From NCBI RefSeq assembly GCF_900102465.1, contig NZ_FNBW01000017.1:1-64000 (forward strand): 64,000 nt of DNA, read 5' to 3'. Source of the stretch: Thalassobaculum litoreum DSM 18839 (lineage in GTDB: Bacteria > Pseudomonadota > Alphaproteobacteria > Thalassobaculales > Thalassobaculaceae). The notes beneath the pieces are model-generated. The model was not told the origin of the DNA, searched no databases, and saw only the letters and a program-made list of their open reading frames with translations. Positions 15,094 through 23,682 of the stretch are shown here, piece after piece (the first letter of the stretch is position 1; every line of letters begins with the position of its first letter). The position numbers and the translations under genes are program-made.

Positions 15094-17940
15094 CTACTCC
15101 GCCGCGACCACGAACTGGCGTTCGTGCACGTCGCGGAAGTGCTCCTGCCAGTCCGAGGGCTGGTTCGACTTCGTCACCTGCACCGCCGTCACCTTGTATT
15201 CGGGGCAGTTGGTCGCCCAGTCGGAGAACTCTGTGGTGATGACGTTGGCGCCGCTCACCGGGTGGTGGAAGGTGGTGTAGACGACGCCCTGCGGCACCCG
15301 GTCGGTGATCGTGGCCCGCAGCACGGTGGCGCCGATACGCGAGCCGATGCTGACCATGTCGCCCTCGCCGATGCCGCGCTCCTCGGCATCGTGCGGGTGG
15401 ACCTCCAGAACATCCTCGGCATGCCAGCGACCGTTCTCGGTCCGCCGTGTCTGCGCCCCCACATTGTACTGGCTGAGGATCCGGCCCGTGGTGAGGATCA
15501 GCGGGAAGTGGCGGTTGGTACGCTCGTCCGTGGCGACGTATTCCGTCACCATGAACCGGCCCTTGCCGCGCACGAAGCCGTCCTTGTGCATGGTCGGCGT
15601 GCCGTCCGGGGCGGCGGCGTTCACCGGCCATTGCAGGGACGCACCACTGTCCAGACGGGCGTGGCTCACGCCGGCGAAGGTGGGGGTCAGGGCGGCGATC
15701 TCATCCATGATCTCCGCCGCCGAGGCGTAGGTCATGCCGTCATAGCCCATGGCCGCAGCGAGACGGCTCACCGCCTCCCATTCGCTGAGGCCGGTCGCCT
15801 CCTTCATCACCGGGCGCACCCGGTTGATGCGCCGCTCGGCGTTGGTGAAGGTACCGTCCTTCTCCAGGAACGAGGTGCCCGGCAGGAACACATGGGCGTA
15901 GCCGGCGGTCTCGTTCAGGAACAGGTCCTGCACCACCACGCAGTCCATCGCCTCCAGCGCTGCCGTCACATGCACGGTGTTGGGGTCGGACTGGGCAATG
16001 TCCTCGCCCTGGACGAAGATGCCGCGATAGGTGCCGTCGATGGCGGCGGCCAGCATGTTGGGGATGCGCAGCCCCGGCTCGGCCAGCAGCGGCCGGCCCC
16101 AGGCCTTCTCGAACAGGTCCCGCGTGGCGGCGTCGGACACGTGGCGGTAGCCCGGGAACTCGTGCGGGAAGCTGCCCATGTCGCAGGAGCCCTGCACGTT
16201 GTTCTGGCCGCGCAGCGGGTTCACGCCCACGCCCTCGCGGCCGATATTCCCGGTCGCCATGGCGAGGTTGGCCATGGCCATGACCATGGTCGAGCCCTGG
16301 CTGTGCTCGGTCACGCCGAGGCCGTAATAGATCGCGCCGTTGCCGGCGGTGGCGAACAGACGGGCGGCCGCCCGCAGGGTCTCCGGCTCGACGCCGATGC
16401 GCTCGGCCAGGGTTTCCGGCGAGTTGCGCTCCTCGGCGACGAAGGCCCGCCAGCGGTCGAAATCGGCATCCTCGCAGCGCTCGGCGACGAATTTTTCGTC
16501 GACCAGCCCCTCGGTGACGATGGTATGGGCCAGCGCGTTCATCACCGCCACGTTGGTGCCGGGGCGGAGCTGCACGTGATGGGCCGCCTTGATGTGCGGC
16601 GACTTCACAAGGTCGATGCGGCGCGGGTCGAGGACGATGATCTGTGCCCCCTCGCGCAGCCGCTTCTTCATGCGCGACGCGAAGACCGGGTGGCCGTCGG
16701 TCGGGTTCGCGCCGATCAGCAGGATGACGTCCGCCTTCTCCACCGACTTGAAGTTCTGGGTGCCGGCCGAGGTGCCGAAGGTGGTCTTCAGCCCGTAGCC
16801 GGTCGGCGAGTGGCAGACCCGGGCGCAGGTATCGACATTGTTGTTGCCGAAGGCGGCCCGGATCATCTTCTGGACGACATAGACCTCCTCGTTGGTGCAG
16901 CGCGACGAGGTGATGCCGCCGATGGCCCCTTTGCCGTGCTCGGCCTGGATCTTCTTGAACCGGTCGGCGGCGAAGCCGATCGCCTCGTCCCAGGAGACGG
17001 CGCGCCAGGGATCGGTGATGGCGTCGCGGACCATCGGCGTGGTCACCCGGTCCTTGTGGGTGGCGTAGCCCCAGGCGAAGCGCCCTTTCACGCAGGAATG
17101 GCCCTCGTTCGCCCCGCCGGACTTCTGCGGGACCATGCGCACGACCTGATCGCCCTGCAGCTCCGCCTTGAACGAGCAGCCCACGCCGCAATAGGCGCAG
17201 GTGGTCTCCACCGAGCGGGTCGGCACGCCCTTAGCGACCACCGAGGCTTCCATCAGCGTGGCGGTCGGGCAGGCCTGGACGCAGGCGCCGCAGGACACGC
17301 ATTCCGACGAGAAGAAATCGTCGATCTGGGTGCCGGCCGAGACCATGGAGGCGAAGCCGCGGCCGTCGATGGTCAGCGCGAAGGTGCCCTGCACCTCTTC
17401 GCAGGCCCGCACGCAGCGGGAGCAGACGATGCACTTGGCCGGGTCGAACTGGAAATACGGGTTGGAGGTATCGACCGGCTTGCGGCTCTCGGCCTCGAAG
17501 TGGTTGGCGCCGTCCATGCCGTAGCGCACCTCGCGCAGGCCGACCGCGCCCGCCATGTCCTGCAGCTCGCAGTCGCCGTTGGCGGCACAGGTCAAGCAAT
17601 CCAGCGGGTGGTCGGAGATGTAGAGCTCCATCACCCCCTTGCGGATCTTCGCCAGGCGGTCGTTCTGGGTGGTGACGACCATGCCGGCGCGCACCGGGGT
17701 GGTGCAGGAGGCGGGTGTGCCCTTTACCCCTTCCACTTCCACCAGGCACATCCGGCAGGAGCCCCAGGGGTCCAGACTGTCGGTGGCGCAGAGCTTGGGG
17801 ATCGGCCGGTCGATCTGCGAGGCGGCGCGCATGATCGACGTGCCCTCGGGCACGGTGACGTCCACCCCGTCGATGGTCAGGGTGACGGGGGCGCCTTGCT
17901 TGGCCGGCGTGCCGAAATCGGTCTCTTTGAGAAGGGCCAT
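15094..17940 (-). CDS. fdsA: NAD-dependent formate dehydrogenase catalytic (alpha) subunit
   Basis: This molybdenum subunit oxidises formate to CO2 in the cytosol. The 948 residues hold, in order: an N-terminal 2Fe-2S domain (DPWGSCRMCLVEVEG); a His-Cys3 4Fe-4S site (HPLDCLTCAANGDC); two ferredoxin-type 4Fe-4S clusters (CIVCSRCVRAC and CVSCGACVQAC); the Fe4S4 domain of the molybdopterin part (CAYCGVGC); and the active-site region DTCARVCHSPT, whose Cys-His order fits a Cys-ligated formate dehydrogenase. The C-terminal molydop-binding domain includes GVVYTTFHHP. Length and cluster count match FdsA of Cupriavidus and Rhodobacter. It begins 10 nt after fdsB. Confidence 0.97.
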   Translation of the reverse strand: MALLKETDFGTPAKQGAPVTLTIDGVDVTVPEGTSIMRAASQIDRPIPKLCATDSLDPWGSCRMCLVEVEGVKGTPASCTTPVRAGMVVTTQNDRLAKIRKGVMELYISDHPLDCLTCAANGDCELQDMAGAVGLREVRYGMDGANHFEAESRKPVDTSNPYFQFDPAKCIVCSRCVRACEEVQGTFALTIDGRGFASMVSAGTQIDDFFSSECVSCGACVQACPTATLMEASVVAKGVPTRSVETTCAYCGVGCSFKAELQGDQVVRMVPQKSGGANEGHSCVKGRFAWGYATHKDRVTTPMVRDAITDPWRAVSWDEAIGFAADRFKKIQAEHGKGAIGGITSSRCTNEEVYVVQKMIRAAFGNNNVDTCARVCHSPTGYGLKTTFGTSAGTQNFKSVEKADVILLIGANPTDGHPVFASRMKKRLREGAQIIVLDPRRIDLVKSPHIKAAHHVQLRPGTNVAVMNALAHTIVTEGLVDEKFVAERCEDADFDRWRAFVAEERNSPETLAERIGVEPETLRAAARLFATAGNGAIYYGLGVTEHSQGSTMVMAMANLAMATGNIGREGVGVNPLRGQNNVQGSCDMGSFPHEFPGYRHVSDAATRDLFEKAWGRPLLAEPGLRIPNMLAAAIDGTYRGIFVQGEDIAQSDPNTVHVTAALEAMDCVVVQDLFLNETAGYAHVFLPGTSFLEKDGTFTNAERRINRVRPVMKEATGLSEWEAVSRLAAAMGYDGMTYASAAEIMDEIAALTPTFAGVSHARLDSGASLQWPVNAAAPDGTPTMHKDGFVRGKGRFMVTEYVATDERTNRHFPLILTTGRILSQYNVGAQTRRTENGRWHAEDVLEVHPHDAEERGIGEGDMVSIGSRIGATVLRATITDRVPQGVVYTTFHHPVSGANVITTEFSDWATNCPEYKVTAVQVTKSNQPSDWQEHFRDVHERQFVVAAE

Positions 17941-17950
17941 CCGGTCTCTC

Positions 17951-19507
17951 CTACTCGGCCGCCATCAAGGGCGTATTTTGAAAGTCTTCGGGAAACAGAC
18001 GCATCGCGGAGAGCACAGGCATGGGCGTCAGCCCGCCCATCGCGCAGAGCGAGCCGTCGCGCATGGTCTCGCAGAGATCGGCGACCAGCTCGAGATTGGC
18101 GCCCACGTTCTCGCCGCGCTGGATCTTCTCCACCGTCTCCTTGCCGCGCACCGCGCCGATCCGGCAGGGCGTGCACTTGCCGCAGCTCTCGATCTCGCAG
18201 AACTCGAAGGCGAAGCGGGCCATCGCCGCCATGTCGACGCTGTCGTCGAACACCACGATACCGCCATGGCCGAGCATTGCCTGGGCAGCGGCCAGGTTCT
18301 CGTAGTCGGTCTCGATGTCGAGCATGGAGTCGTCGATATAGGCGCCGAGCGGACCGCCGACCTGGGCGGCACGGAACGGCCGGCCCGACGCGGTGCCGCC
18401 GCCGAACTCCTCCACGAGCTGGCGCAGGGTGACGCCGAACGCCTTCTCAACCAGACCACCATGCTTGATGTTGCCGGCGAGCTGGAACGGCTTGGTCCCG
18501 CGCGACCGGCCCATGCCGAAGCCTTTGTAGAACTCGGCCCCCTTGGCCAGGATCACCGGCACGGTGGCCAGCGTCAGCACGTTGTTGACGACGGTGGGCT
18601 TGCCGAACAGACCGTGGATCGCCGGGATCGGCGGCTTGGCCCGCACGGTGCCGCGCTTGCCCTCCAGGCTCTCCAGCATCGACGATTCCTCGCCGCAGAT
18701 ATAAGCGCCGGCCCCGCGGCGCACATGCAGACGGAAGGTCTTCCCGCTGCCGCCGATATTCTCGCCGAGCCAGCCGGCCTGCTCCATCAGCGCGGCGGCG
18801 GCGGTCATGGTCGCGATGGCGTCGGGATATTCTGAGCGGATGTAGATGTAGCCGTCGTCCGCCCCGACCGCGAGGCCGGCGATCGCCATGCCCTCGATCA
18901 GGGTGAAGGGATCGCCCTCCATGATCATGCGGTCGGCGAAGGTGCCGCTGTCGCCCTCGTCGGCGTTGCAGCAGATGTATTTCTGGCCCGTCGGCTGGTC
19001 GTGCACCGTCTTCCACTTGATGCCGGCGGGGAAGCCCGCACCGCCACGGCCGCGCAGGCCGGACTCGGTGATGGCGGCGCAGATCGCCTCGCCGTCCATC
19101 TCGAGGGCCGCCTTCAGCCCGTCGAGGCCGCCCCAGGCGCTGAGCGAGGCGAGGTCGAGCGGATCGATGACGCCGACCCGGGCGAAGGTCAGCCGCTCCT
19201 GATGCTTCAGATACGGGATCTCTTCGGTAAGGCCGAGGGCGAGCGCGTGGTGGCCGTCCCCGGCGAGCAGACCGTCGTCGAACAGCGAGGCCACGTCCTC
19301 GGCGGCGACCGGCCCGTAGGCGACCCGGCCGGCGGCGGTCTCCACCTCCACCAGCGGCTCCAGCCAGAACATCCCGCGCGAGCCGTTGCGCACGATCGTC
19401 ACGTCGGCGCCACGCGCGGCGGCCTCGGCGGCGATGGCCTTGGCGACGGCCTCGGCGCCGACGGAACGGGCGGCGGAATCCCGGGGGACGTACAGCGTGA
19501 CGGTCAT
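17951..19507 (-). CDS. fdsB: NAD-dependent formate dehydrogenase beta subunit (NuoF-like, FMN/NADH site)
   Basis: The 518-residue subunit takes electrons from FdsA and reduces NAD+. An N-terminal extension of about 130 residues resembles a thioredoxin-like segment. The flavin/NAD site GRGGAGFPAGIKW follows, then the NADEGDSGTFADR and GAGAYICGEESSML blocks, an SLBB region, and a C-terminal 4Fe-4S site ESCGKCTPCRIG. Its ATG at 19507 overlaps the fdsG stop (ATGA). Confidence 0.96.
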   Translation of the reverse strand: MTVTLYVPRDSAARSVGAEAVAKAIAAEAAARGADVTIVRNGSRGMFWLEPLVEVETAAGRVAYGPVAAEDVASLFDDGLLAGDGHHALALGLTEEIPYLKHQERLTFARVGVIDPLDLASLSAWGGLDGLKAALEMDGEAICAAITESGLRGRGGAGFPAGIKWKTVHDQPTGQKYICCNADEGDSGTFADRMIMEGDPFTLIEGMAIAGLAVGADDGYIYIRSEYPDAIATMTAAAALMEQAGWLGENIGGSGKTFRLHVRRGAGAYICGEESSMLESLEGKRGTVRAKPPIPAIHGLFGKPTVVNNVLTLATVPVILAKGAEFYKGFGMGRSRGTKPFQLAGNIKHGGLVEKAFGVTLRQLVEEFGGGTASGRPFRAAQVGGPLGAYIDDSMLDIETDYENLAAAQAMLGHGGIVVFDDSVDMAAMARFAFEFCEIESCGKCTPCRIGAVRGKETVEKIQRGENVGANLELVADLCETMRDGSLCAMGGLTPMPVLSAMRLFPEDFQNTPLMAAE

Positions 19508-20019
19508 GAGCAGGCCTCCCGCACGGCGGTGTCGAGGCGGCCGGCATCGGCGCGGCCGACCAGCCTGCCGTTCACCATGGCGGCGGGGGCGAGCGCGCAG
19601 TTGCCCAGGCAATAGACCGGCTCGATGGTGACGCCGTCCTCGGAGGTGCCGCCGAGCGCGATGCCGCGCGCCGCACAGACCGTCTCGATCAGGGCCAGCG
19701 CGCCCATGGACTGGCAGGCCTCGGCCCGGCAGAGCTTGACGACGACGGGTCCGGCGGGGGCGCGGCGGTAATCGTGATAGAAACTGACGACCCCGTGGAC
19801 CTCGGCGCGGGACAGGTTCAGCGCGCTCGCGATAGCCGGCAGGACGGCCTCGGGGATGTATCCGGTCTGGTCCTGAAGGTCGTGCAGGATCTCCAGAAGG
19901 GCCGCCGGATCGTTGCGGTGGCGGGCGCAGACCGCGGTCGCCTCGGCAACCGCGCCGGCGGGCGCAGCCGGCAGCCCATTCGGCAGCCCGTTCTGCGGCG
20001 ATTTCTCAGCCTCGATCAT
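19504..20019 (-). CDS. fdsG: NAD-dependent formate dehydrogenase gamma subunit (NuoE-like)
   Basis: The 171-residue subunit has a thioredoxin-fold 2Fe-2S domain. The first cysteine pair is in KLCRAEACQSMGA and the second in YCLGNCALAPAAM. The helical N-terminal part includes LLEILHDLQDQTGYIPEAV. It shuttles electrons within the FdsGBA complex. ATG 20019 is chosen because AGGAG lies 9 nt upstream; an extended reading to 20046 lacks a ribosome site. It is the first gene of fdsGBACD. Confidence 0.95.
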   Translation of the reverse strand: MIEAEKSPQNGLPNGLPAAPAGAVAEATAVCARHRNDPAALLEILHDLQDQTGYIPEAVLPAIASALNLSRAEVHGVVSFYHDYRRAPAGPVVVKLCRAEACQSMGALALIETVCAARGIALGGTSEDGVTIEPVYCLGNCALAPAAMVNGRLVGRADAGRLDTAVREACS

Positions 20020-20221
20020 CCGTGCCTGTCTCCTATTCACCAGCACTGTCGACCGACACGGCGCAGTGTTCCGGAGACGATGGGCTCAGCCGCAAGTTGC
20101 GGTCAAATCGGACGATTCAATGTGTTGATAGACGCGCTCTATGGTGCGGTGCGGGAGGGCGGCGGTACGGAAGCGGCACGGTACGGGAGGAAGCAAGGGT
20201 GCCGCCCCGCCTTCAAACCTC

Positions 20222-20335
20222 CGTCTTCCCGGCCTCGCGCCGGGACCGAGGGCGACGCTTGCCGGAGCGCCGGCGGCACGTCCCCACAGGTCCAGCGGCC
20301 CCAACCCTGGGTCCCGGGTCCGGCCCGGGAAGACG
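20222..20335. repeat. 114-bp intergenic element with palindromic ends, copy 2
   Basis: Opens CGTCTTCCCGGCCTCGCGCC and closes GGCCCGGGAAGACG. Its left 40 bp are nearly identical to copy 3 at 20405 and, inverted, to the right arm of copy 1 at 2342. It sits in the 531-bp gap (20020-20550) between fdsG and the GNAT gene. The rest of that gap should contain the fds promoter, but no clear -35/-10 pair could be placed. Confidence 0.85.
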
Positions 20336-20404
20336 ATGGAGTACGGGCGTGGGCATGCTCAGGATGCCCCAGCCAAACGATCTCCCCTCCCCACCTTTTC
20401 ATCC

Positions 20405-20518
20405 CGTCTTCCCGGCCTCGCGCCGGGACCGAGGGCGACGCTTGCCGGAGCGCCGGCTGCAAGTCCTCAAAGTTCCAGCGGCCCTAGCCCTGGGTCCCGG
20501 GTCAGGCCCGGGAAGACG
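20405..20518. repeat. 114-bp intergenic element with palindromic ends, copy 3
   Basis: Same orientation and length as copy 2, beginning 183 bp after it. The inner halves differ by scattered substitutions (CGGCACGTCCCCACAGG versus CTGCAAGTCCTCAAAG), so this looks like an older duplication or a second insertion and not a recent tandem copy. Confidence 0.85.
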
Positions 20519-20550
20519 GAGGAGTGTGCGGGTGGAGAGCGACGCGTCCC

Positions 20551-20982
20551 TCACACCTCCGTCAGATACCCCCGGTCGAACGCCGCCGGCTGATCCTCGA
20601 AGATCGCCATCGCCGTCGTCATCCGCCGGAAGCCGTATTTGCGGTAGATCGGCTCCTTGCCGGGCACGGCGTAGAGCAGGATCTTGCGGTGATCGCGCAC
20701 CCGGTCGAGCAGTCGGCGGATCACCTGACCGCCCAGCCCCCGGCCCTGGTGGCTCGGCAGCACGACGATATCGCCGAGATAGGCGCAGTCCGCCCCGTCC
20801 GACAGCGCCCGCCCGGCGGCGACCAGGCGGCCGTCCTCGCGGGCGAATTCGCGGTACAGGCTGTTGGTGAACACCGTGCGCAGAAACTCGGGCGTCTTGT
20901 CGCCCAGAGGGGCCGCGCGGACCAGGTCCGCCAGTTCCTGCCAGTCCACATCCTCCGCCGACTGGCTCCAGTCGATCGTCAT
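20551..20982 (-). CDS. GNAT-family N-acetyltransferase
   Basis: The 143-residue product has the acetyl-CoA-binding signature LPSHQGRGLGGQVIRRLL (about residues 77-94), matching the R/Q-x-x-G-x-G/A pattern. The preceding beta strands are DCAYLGDIVV, and a YRKYGFRRM motif lies near the C-terminus, as in many small-molecule GNATs. Substrate cannot be predicted. ATG 20982 has GGGGAGG upstream. The gene lies between fdsG and thiM without tight linkage to either. Confidence 0.88.
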   Translation of the reverse strand: MTIDWSQSAEDVDWQELADLVRAAPLGDKTPEFLRTVFTNSLYREFAREDGRLVAAGRALSDGADCAYLGDIVVLPSHQGRGLGGQVIRRLLDRVRDHRKILLYAVPGKEPIYRKYGFRRMTTAMAIFEDQPAAFDRGYLTEV

Positions 20983-21076
20983 TCTGTACCTCCCCGGTTC
21001 GTCAACGCCCGGTGACTAGCCGATGACCCGACGCGCGGCCGAGGCCCAACCGGGCCCGACCGCAGCGGGCCAAGGC

Positions 21077-21865
21077 TCACACCGCCGCGATCCCGGCCTC
21101 GGCGTCGAGCTGCTCCGGGGTCATCGCATGCAGCGTATCCAACAGCGCGGGGCCGAAGCTGCCCGGCCCGCCGGCACGCGCGGCGGCAATCGCCCCGGCC
21201 AGGCCGAAACAGGCATGGGCGGCGACCGTGGCCTCGAACGGCTTCTGGCCGACCAGAAAGGCGCCCACCACGCCGGTCAGCGCGCAGCCCATGGCGGTCA
21301 CCCGGCCCATCAGGGGGTCGCCGCCTTCGATCCGCACGGCGCGGTCACCATCGGTGACGAAATCGACGGCGCCGCTGACCGCCACAACGCCGCCGGTGCG
21401 CTGCGCCAGATACCGGGCCGCATCCTCGGCGGCGGAGACCGGGTCGCCGGAATCCACCCCCTTGCCGCTGGCGACCTCGCCGCTCAGCGCCAGGATCTCC
21501 GAGGCATTGCCGCGCAGCACCGTCGGATTCAGCGCCAGCAGCCGGGCGGCCAGACGGTTGCGGAAGCCGGTCGCGCCCACCGCCACAGGGTCCAGCACCC
21601 AGGGCTTGTCCGCCGCCGAGGCGGCCTGGGCGGCAGCCACCATGGAGGATTCCCACCCGGCATCGGCGGTGCCGATATTCACCGTCAGCCCACCGGCGAG
21701 TCCGGCGAACTCGGCCGCTTCCTCGATGGCATGCACCATGGCGGGAGAGGCGCCGACCGCGAGCTGGGCGTTGGCGACCACGTTCATAGCGACGAAATTG
21801 GTGATGTTCTGCACCAGCGGGGCGGTGTCCCGCAGGGTCTTCAGGTGCGTGCCTGGGCTTTTCAT
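21077..21865 (-). CDS. thiM: Hydroxyethylthiazole kinase (thiamine salvage)
   Basis: ThiM phosphorylates 4-methyl-5-(2-hydroxyethyl)thiazole so it can enter thiamine phosphate synthesis. The 262-residue product has the ribokinase-like fold with PLVQNITNFVAMNVVANAQL (in part), WVLDPVAVGATGFRN, the LRGNASEI block, and the anion-hole and catalytic Cys region VTAMGCALTGVVGAF. Start ATG 21865 lies about 50 nt below a TPP riboswitch. No other thi gene is adjacent, which suggests salvage of imported thiazole. Confidence 0.95.
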   Translation of the reverse strand: MKSPGTHLKTLRDTAPLVQNITNFVAMNVVANAQLAVGASPAMVHAIEEAAEFAGLAGGLTVNIGTADAGWESSMVAAAQAASAADKPWVLDPVAVGATGFRNRLAARLLALNPTVLRGNASEILALSGEVASGKGVDSGDPVSAAEDAARYLAQRTGGVVAVSGAVDFVTDGDRAVRIEGGDPLMGRVTAMGCALTGVVGAFLVGQKPFEATVAAHACFGLAGAIAAARAGGPGSFGPALLDTLHAMTPEQLDAEAGIAAV

Positions 21866-21911
21866 AGGAGCCTTTCCGCCACCGGGGCCGAAGCGGCGCC
21901 CGCCTCCGGTA

Positions 21912-21998
21912 GACGGACCCGCAACTTCCTCCGCCGGCATGATCCGGTTCAGGTTCGAAGGGTGCTTCTCAGCCCGCAGATGCGGACGCCCCCGTGCG
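21912..21998 (-). promoter_or_regulatory. TPP riboswitch (THI element)
   Basis: On the minus strand the leader reads GCGGGCTGAGAAGCACCCTT, then GAACCTGAACCGGATCATGCCGGCGGAGGAA in separate conserved pieces (CTGAGA, ACCCTT, GAACCTGA, GGATCATGCCGGCG). These are the standard THI-box motifs in the right order. It should repress thiM when thiamine pyrophosphate is abundant. A GC-rich stem-loop between it and the start codon may act as the expression platform. Confidence 0.95.
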
Positions 21999-22062
21999 TG
22001 CTCTCAACGTGGCGACGGAACCGGGAGTTCGCAAGATGGCTGTTGTTCCGCCGGGCGCGGCC

Positions 22063-22581
22063 CTACTTCGCCGATCCGAACACCATTGCACCAATGAACC
22101 GGTCCACAGTCCTGCCGTCATCCGCCAGGGGAAGCAGGAGGGTCTCGTAGGACTTGTGCTCCTTGTCGAGCCAATCGACGACGCCCCAGACCCGGACCGG
22201 CCGCTGGGAATCGCGGACCTGGCTGTAGAGGTCGAGCCCGGCCGGCCCGAACACCTCACCGATCCGGCGGCCGGTATTGTCGCGGCCGACATGCTCGGTG
22301 ATCTCGGTGCCGATCAGGGTGTAGCGGAAGTCGTCGATCTCCGGCTCGACCTGCGCCACGAAAAGCCAGCCAAGGCAGTCCCGCATGTCCAGCGGATCGA
22401 AATCGCGACGCGCCGGGAGCATTCCGTGCCGGCATTTCGATTGCCAGGTCTGCAGCAGACCCTGAAGCATCGGGTCGATCAGGGAGACGGTCCAATCCCA
22501 CTCTCCCGGTTTCGGCGGGACGGCCGATCCCGCGTCGTCGGCGATACCGCGCACACCGGGGCGGACGGATCTGGTAACCAT
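22063..22581 (-). CDS. Small PAS-domain protein (alphaproteobacterial PAS_5-like family), paralogue 1
   Basis: The 172-residue soluble protein consists of one PAS-like domain. It contains CRHGMLPARRDFDPLDM, the core strand pair FRYTLIGTEITEHVGRDNTG (20 residues) and a later KSYETLLLPLADDG block. The same pattern recurs in three other genes nearby (25322, 27011, 28467). There is no output domain and no transmembrane segment. Proteins of this kind are numerous in Rhodospirillales and their function is unknown; ligand or redox sensing is only a guess from the PAS fold. Start ATG 22581 has AAGGG upstream. Confidence 0.82.
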   Translation of the reverse strand: MVTRSVRPGVRGIADDAGSAVPPKPGEWDWTVSLIDPMLQGLLQTWQSKCRHGMLPARRDFDPLDMRDCLGWLFVAQVEPEIDDFRYTLIGTEITEHVGRDNTGRRIGEVFGPAGLDLYSQVRDSQRPVRVWGVVDWLDKEHKSYETLLLPLADDGRTVDRFIGAMVFGSAK

Positions 22582-22679
22582 CGATATGCCCTTCTGGGAT
22601 CAAAATTACGATCCGGTCCGATCTTTCTATACGGCAAACCGACCTGCGCGACAACCAGACCAGGAGCGCCGTATTCCCG

Positions 22680-23576
22680 CTACGGCGCCAACGGGTCGGG
22701 ATAGCCCTTCGCCGCTTCCAGCAGCATCTCGACCAGCGGCGACATCGGCTCGCGGTCCAGCGCGACGACGCCGATCATGTGCTCCACCACCGGCTCCACC
22801 AACGGAATCGCCCGGAGGCGCGCGCCCTCCCCGACCACCCGGGTCAGGGCCTCGGGCAGCACGCTGACTAGGCCGGCGGTCTGCACATAGGCGCAGAGAT
22901 TGATCACCGAATTGCTCTCGATCTCCGGATGCGGATGGCAGCCGGCCTTGGCGAAGGCGCGGTCGATGATCCGCCGGTTCTGCATGTCCGGGGTCAGCGC
23001 GCAGAGCGCGTGTTCCGCGGCTTCGGCCCAGGCGACGCTGTCGCGGCCGGCGAGCGGATGGTCCTCGCGCACCACCAGCCGGTAGCGCTCGCGGTACAGC
23101 GGCTGCGAGGAGGTGATGTCGATCGGCTCGCTGTCGAGATAGGTGATACCGGCATCGATGGAGAACTCCGCCAGATGCCGCTCGATGTCCTTGGAGGATT
23201 GCGAGCGGATGCTGAAGGTGAGCTTCGGAAAACGCCGGCGCAGCAACTCGGTCAGCGGCGGCACGGCGGCCAGCGCGGAGGGAATGACGCCGAGCACCAT
23301 CCGGCCCTCCGGTGCACCGGACAGGGCGGAGAGGTCGTCGCGCAGGCTGTCGCAATCCTCAAGGATGCGCTGCGCCCATTTCAGGATGTGCTGGCCCTCG
23401 TTGGTCAGGCCGATATAGCGCTGGCCGCGCAGCACGATGGGAACGCCGAGCTCATGCTCGAGCTGGCGGATGCGGCCGGACAGGGTGGGCTGGGTGATCC
23501 CGCAGGCCTCGGCGGCGCGGGTGAAATGCTGCTCGCGGGCGAGCGCCACGAGGTACTGGAGCTGTCTGATATCCAT
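22680..23576 (-). CDS. LysR-family transcriptional regulator
   Basis: The 298-residue product has an N-terminal winged helix-turn-helix (LVALAREQHFTRAAEACG, then ITQPTLSGRIRQLEHELGVP) and a C-terminal periplasmic-binding-like effector domain. ATG 23576 starts MDIRQLQYLV, as usual for LysR proteins. The TLSGRIRQLE recognition helix resembles LysR proteins found beside formate dehydrogenase operons, so it may control the fds operon 2.7 kb downstream on the same strand. That link is inference, because thiM, a GNAT gene and a PAS gene lie between. Confidence 0.9.
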   Translation of the reverse strand: MDIRQLQYLVALAREQHFTRAAEACGITQPTLSGRIRQLEHELGVPIVLRGQRYIGLTNEGQHILKWAQRILEDCDSLRDDLSALSGAPEGRMVLGVIPSALAAVPPLTELLRRRFPKLTFSIRSQSSKDIERHLAEFSIDAGITYLDSEPIDITSSQPLYRERYRLVVREDHPLAGRDSVAWAEAAEHALCALTPDMQNRRIIDRAFAKAGCHPHPEIESNSVINLCAYVQTAGLVSVLPEALTRVVGEGARLRAIPLVEPVVEHMIGVVALDREPMSPLVEMLLEAAKGYPDPLAP

Positions 23577-23629
23577 GGACGCGACGCTCCGGCACGACGC
23601 GAAAGGGTCGCGCACCGCTCGGGGTGAAA

Positions 23630-23666
23630 GGGCCGCACACCGCTGGGGATACACGGTGCACGGCCC
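23630..23666 (-). terminator. Terminator-like hairpin after the HtrA gene
   Basis: On the minus strand GGGCCGTGCACCG pairs with CGGTGTGCGGCCC (13 bp, two G-U pairs, 11-nt loop), followed by a weak CTTTC tract. It lies 17 nt past the protease stop codon. Confidence 0.55.
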
Positions 23667-23682
23667 TAAAGGTGCCGGTAAC

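Noticed and set aside
14875-18432. Very long open frame opposite the fds genes
   Set aside because: It lies antisense to fdsA/fdsB, whose iron-sulfur and cofactor motifs are intact. Its own translation is His/Gly/Ala/Arg-rich with no domain. This is the usual effect of GC-rich third codon positions.
20222-20518. Two direct repeats as a possible mini-CRISPR
   Set aside because: Units are 114 bp with palindromic ends, only two copies, and no cas genes nearby. They match a dispersed element seen at 2342.
22680-23576. Firm naming of the LysR gene as fdsR
   Set aside because: Three unrelated genes separate it from fdsG and no matching operator could be identified, so the regulatory link was left as a possibility.
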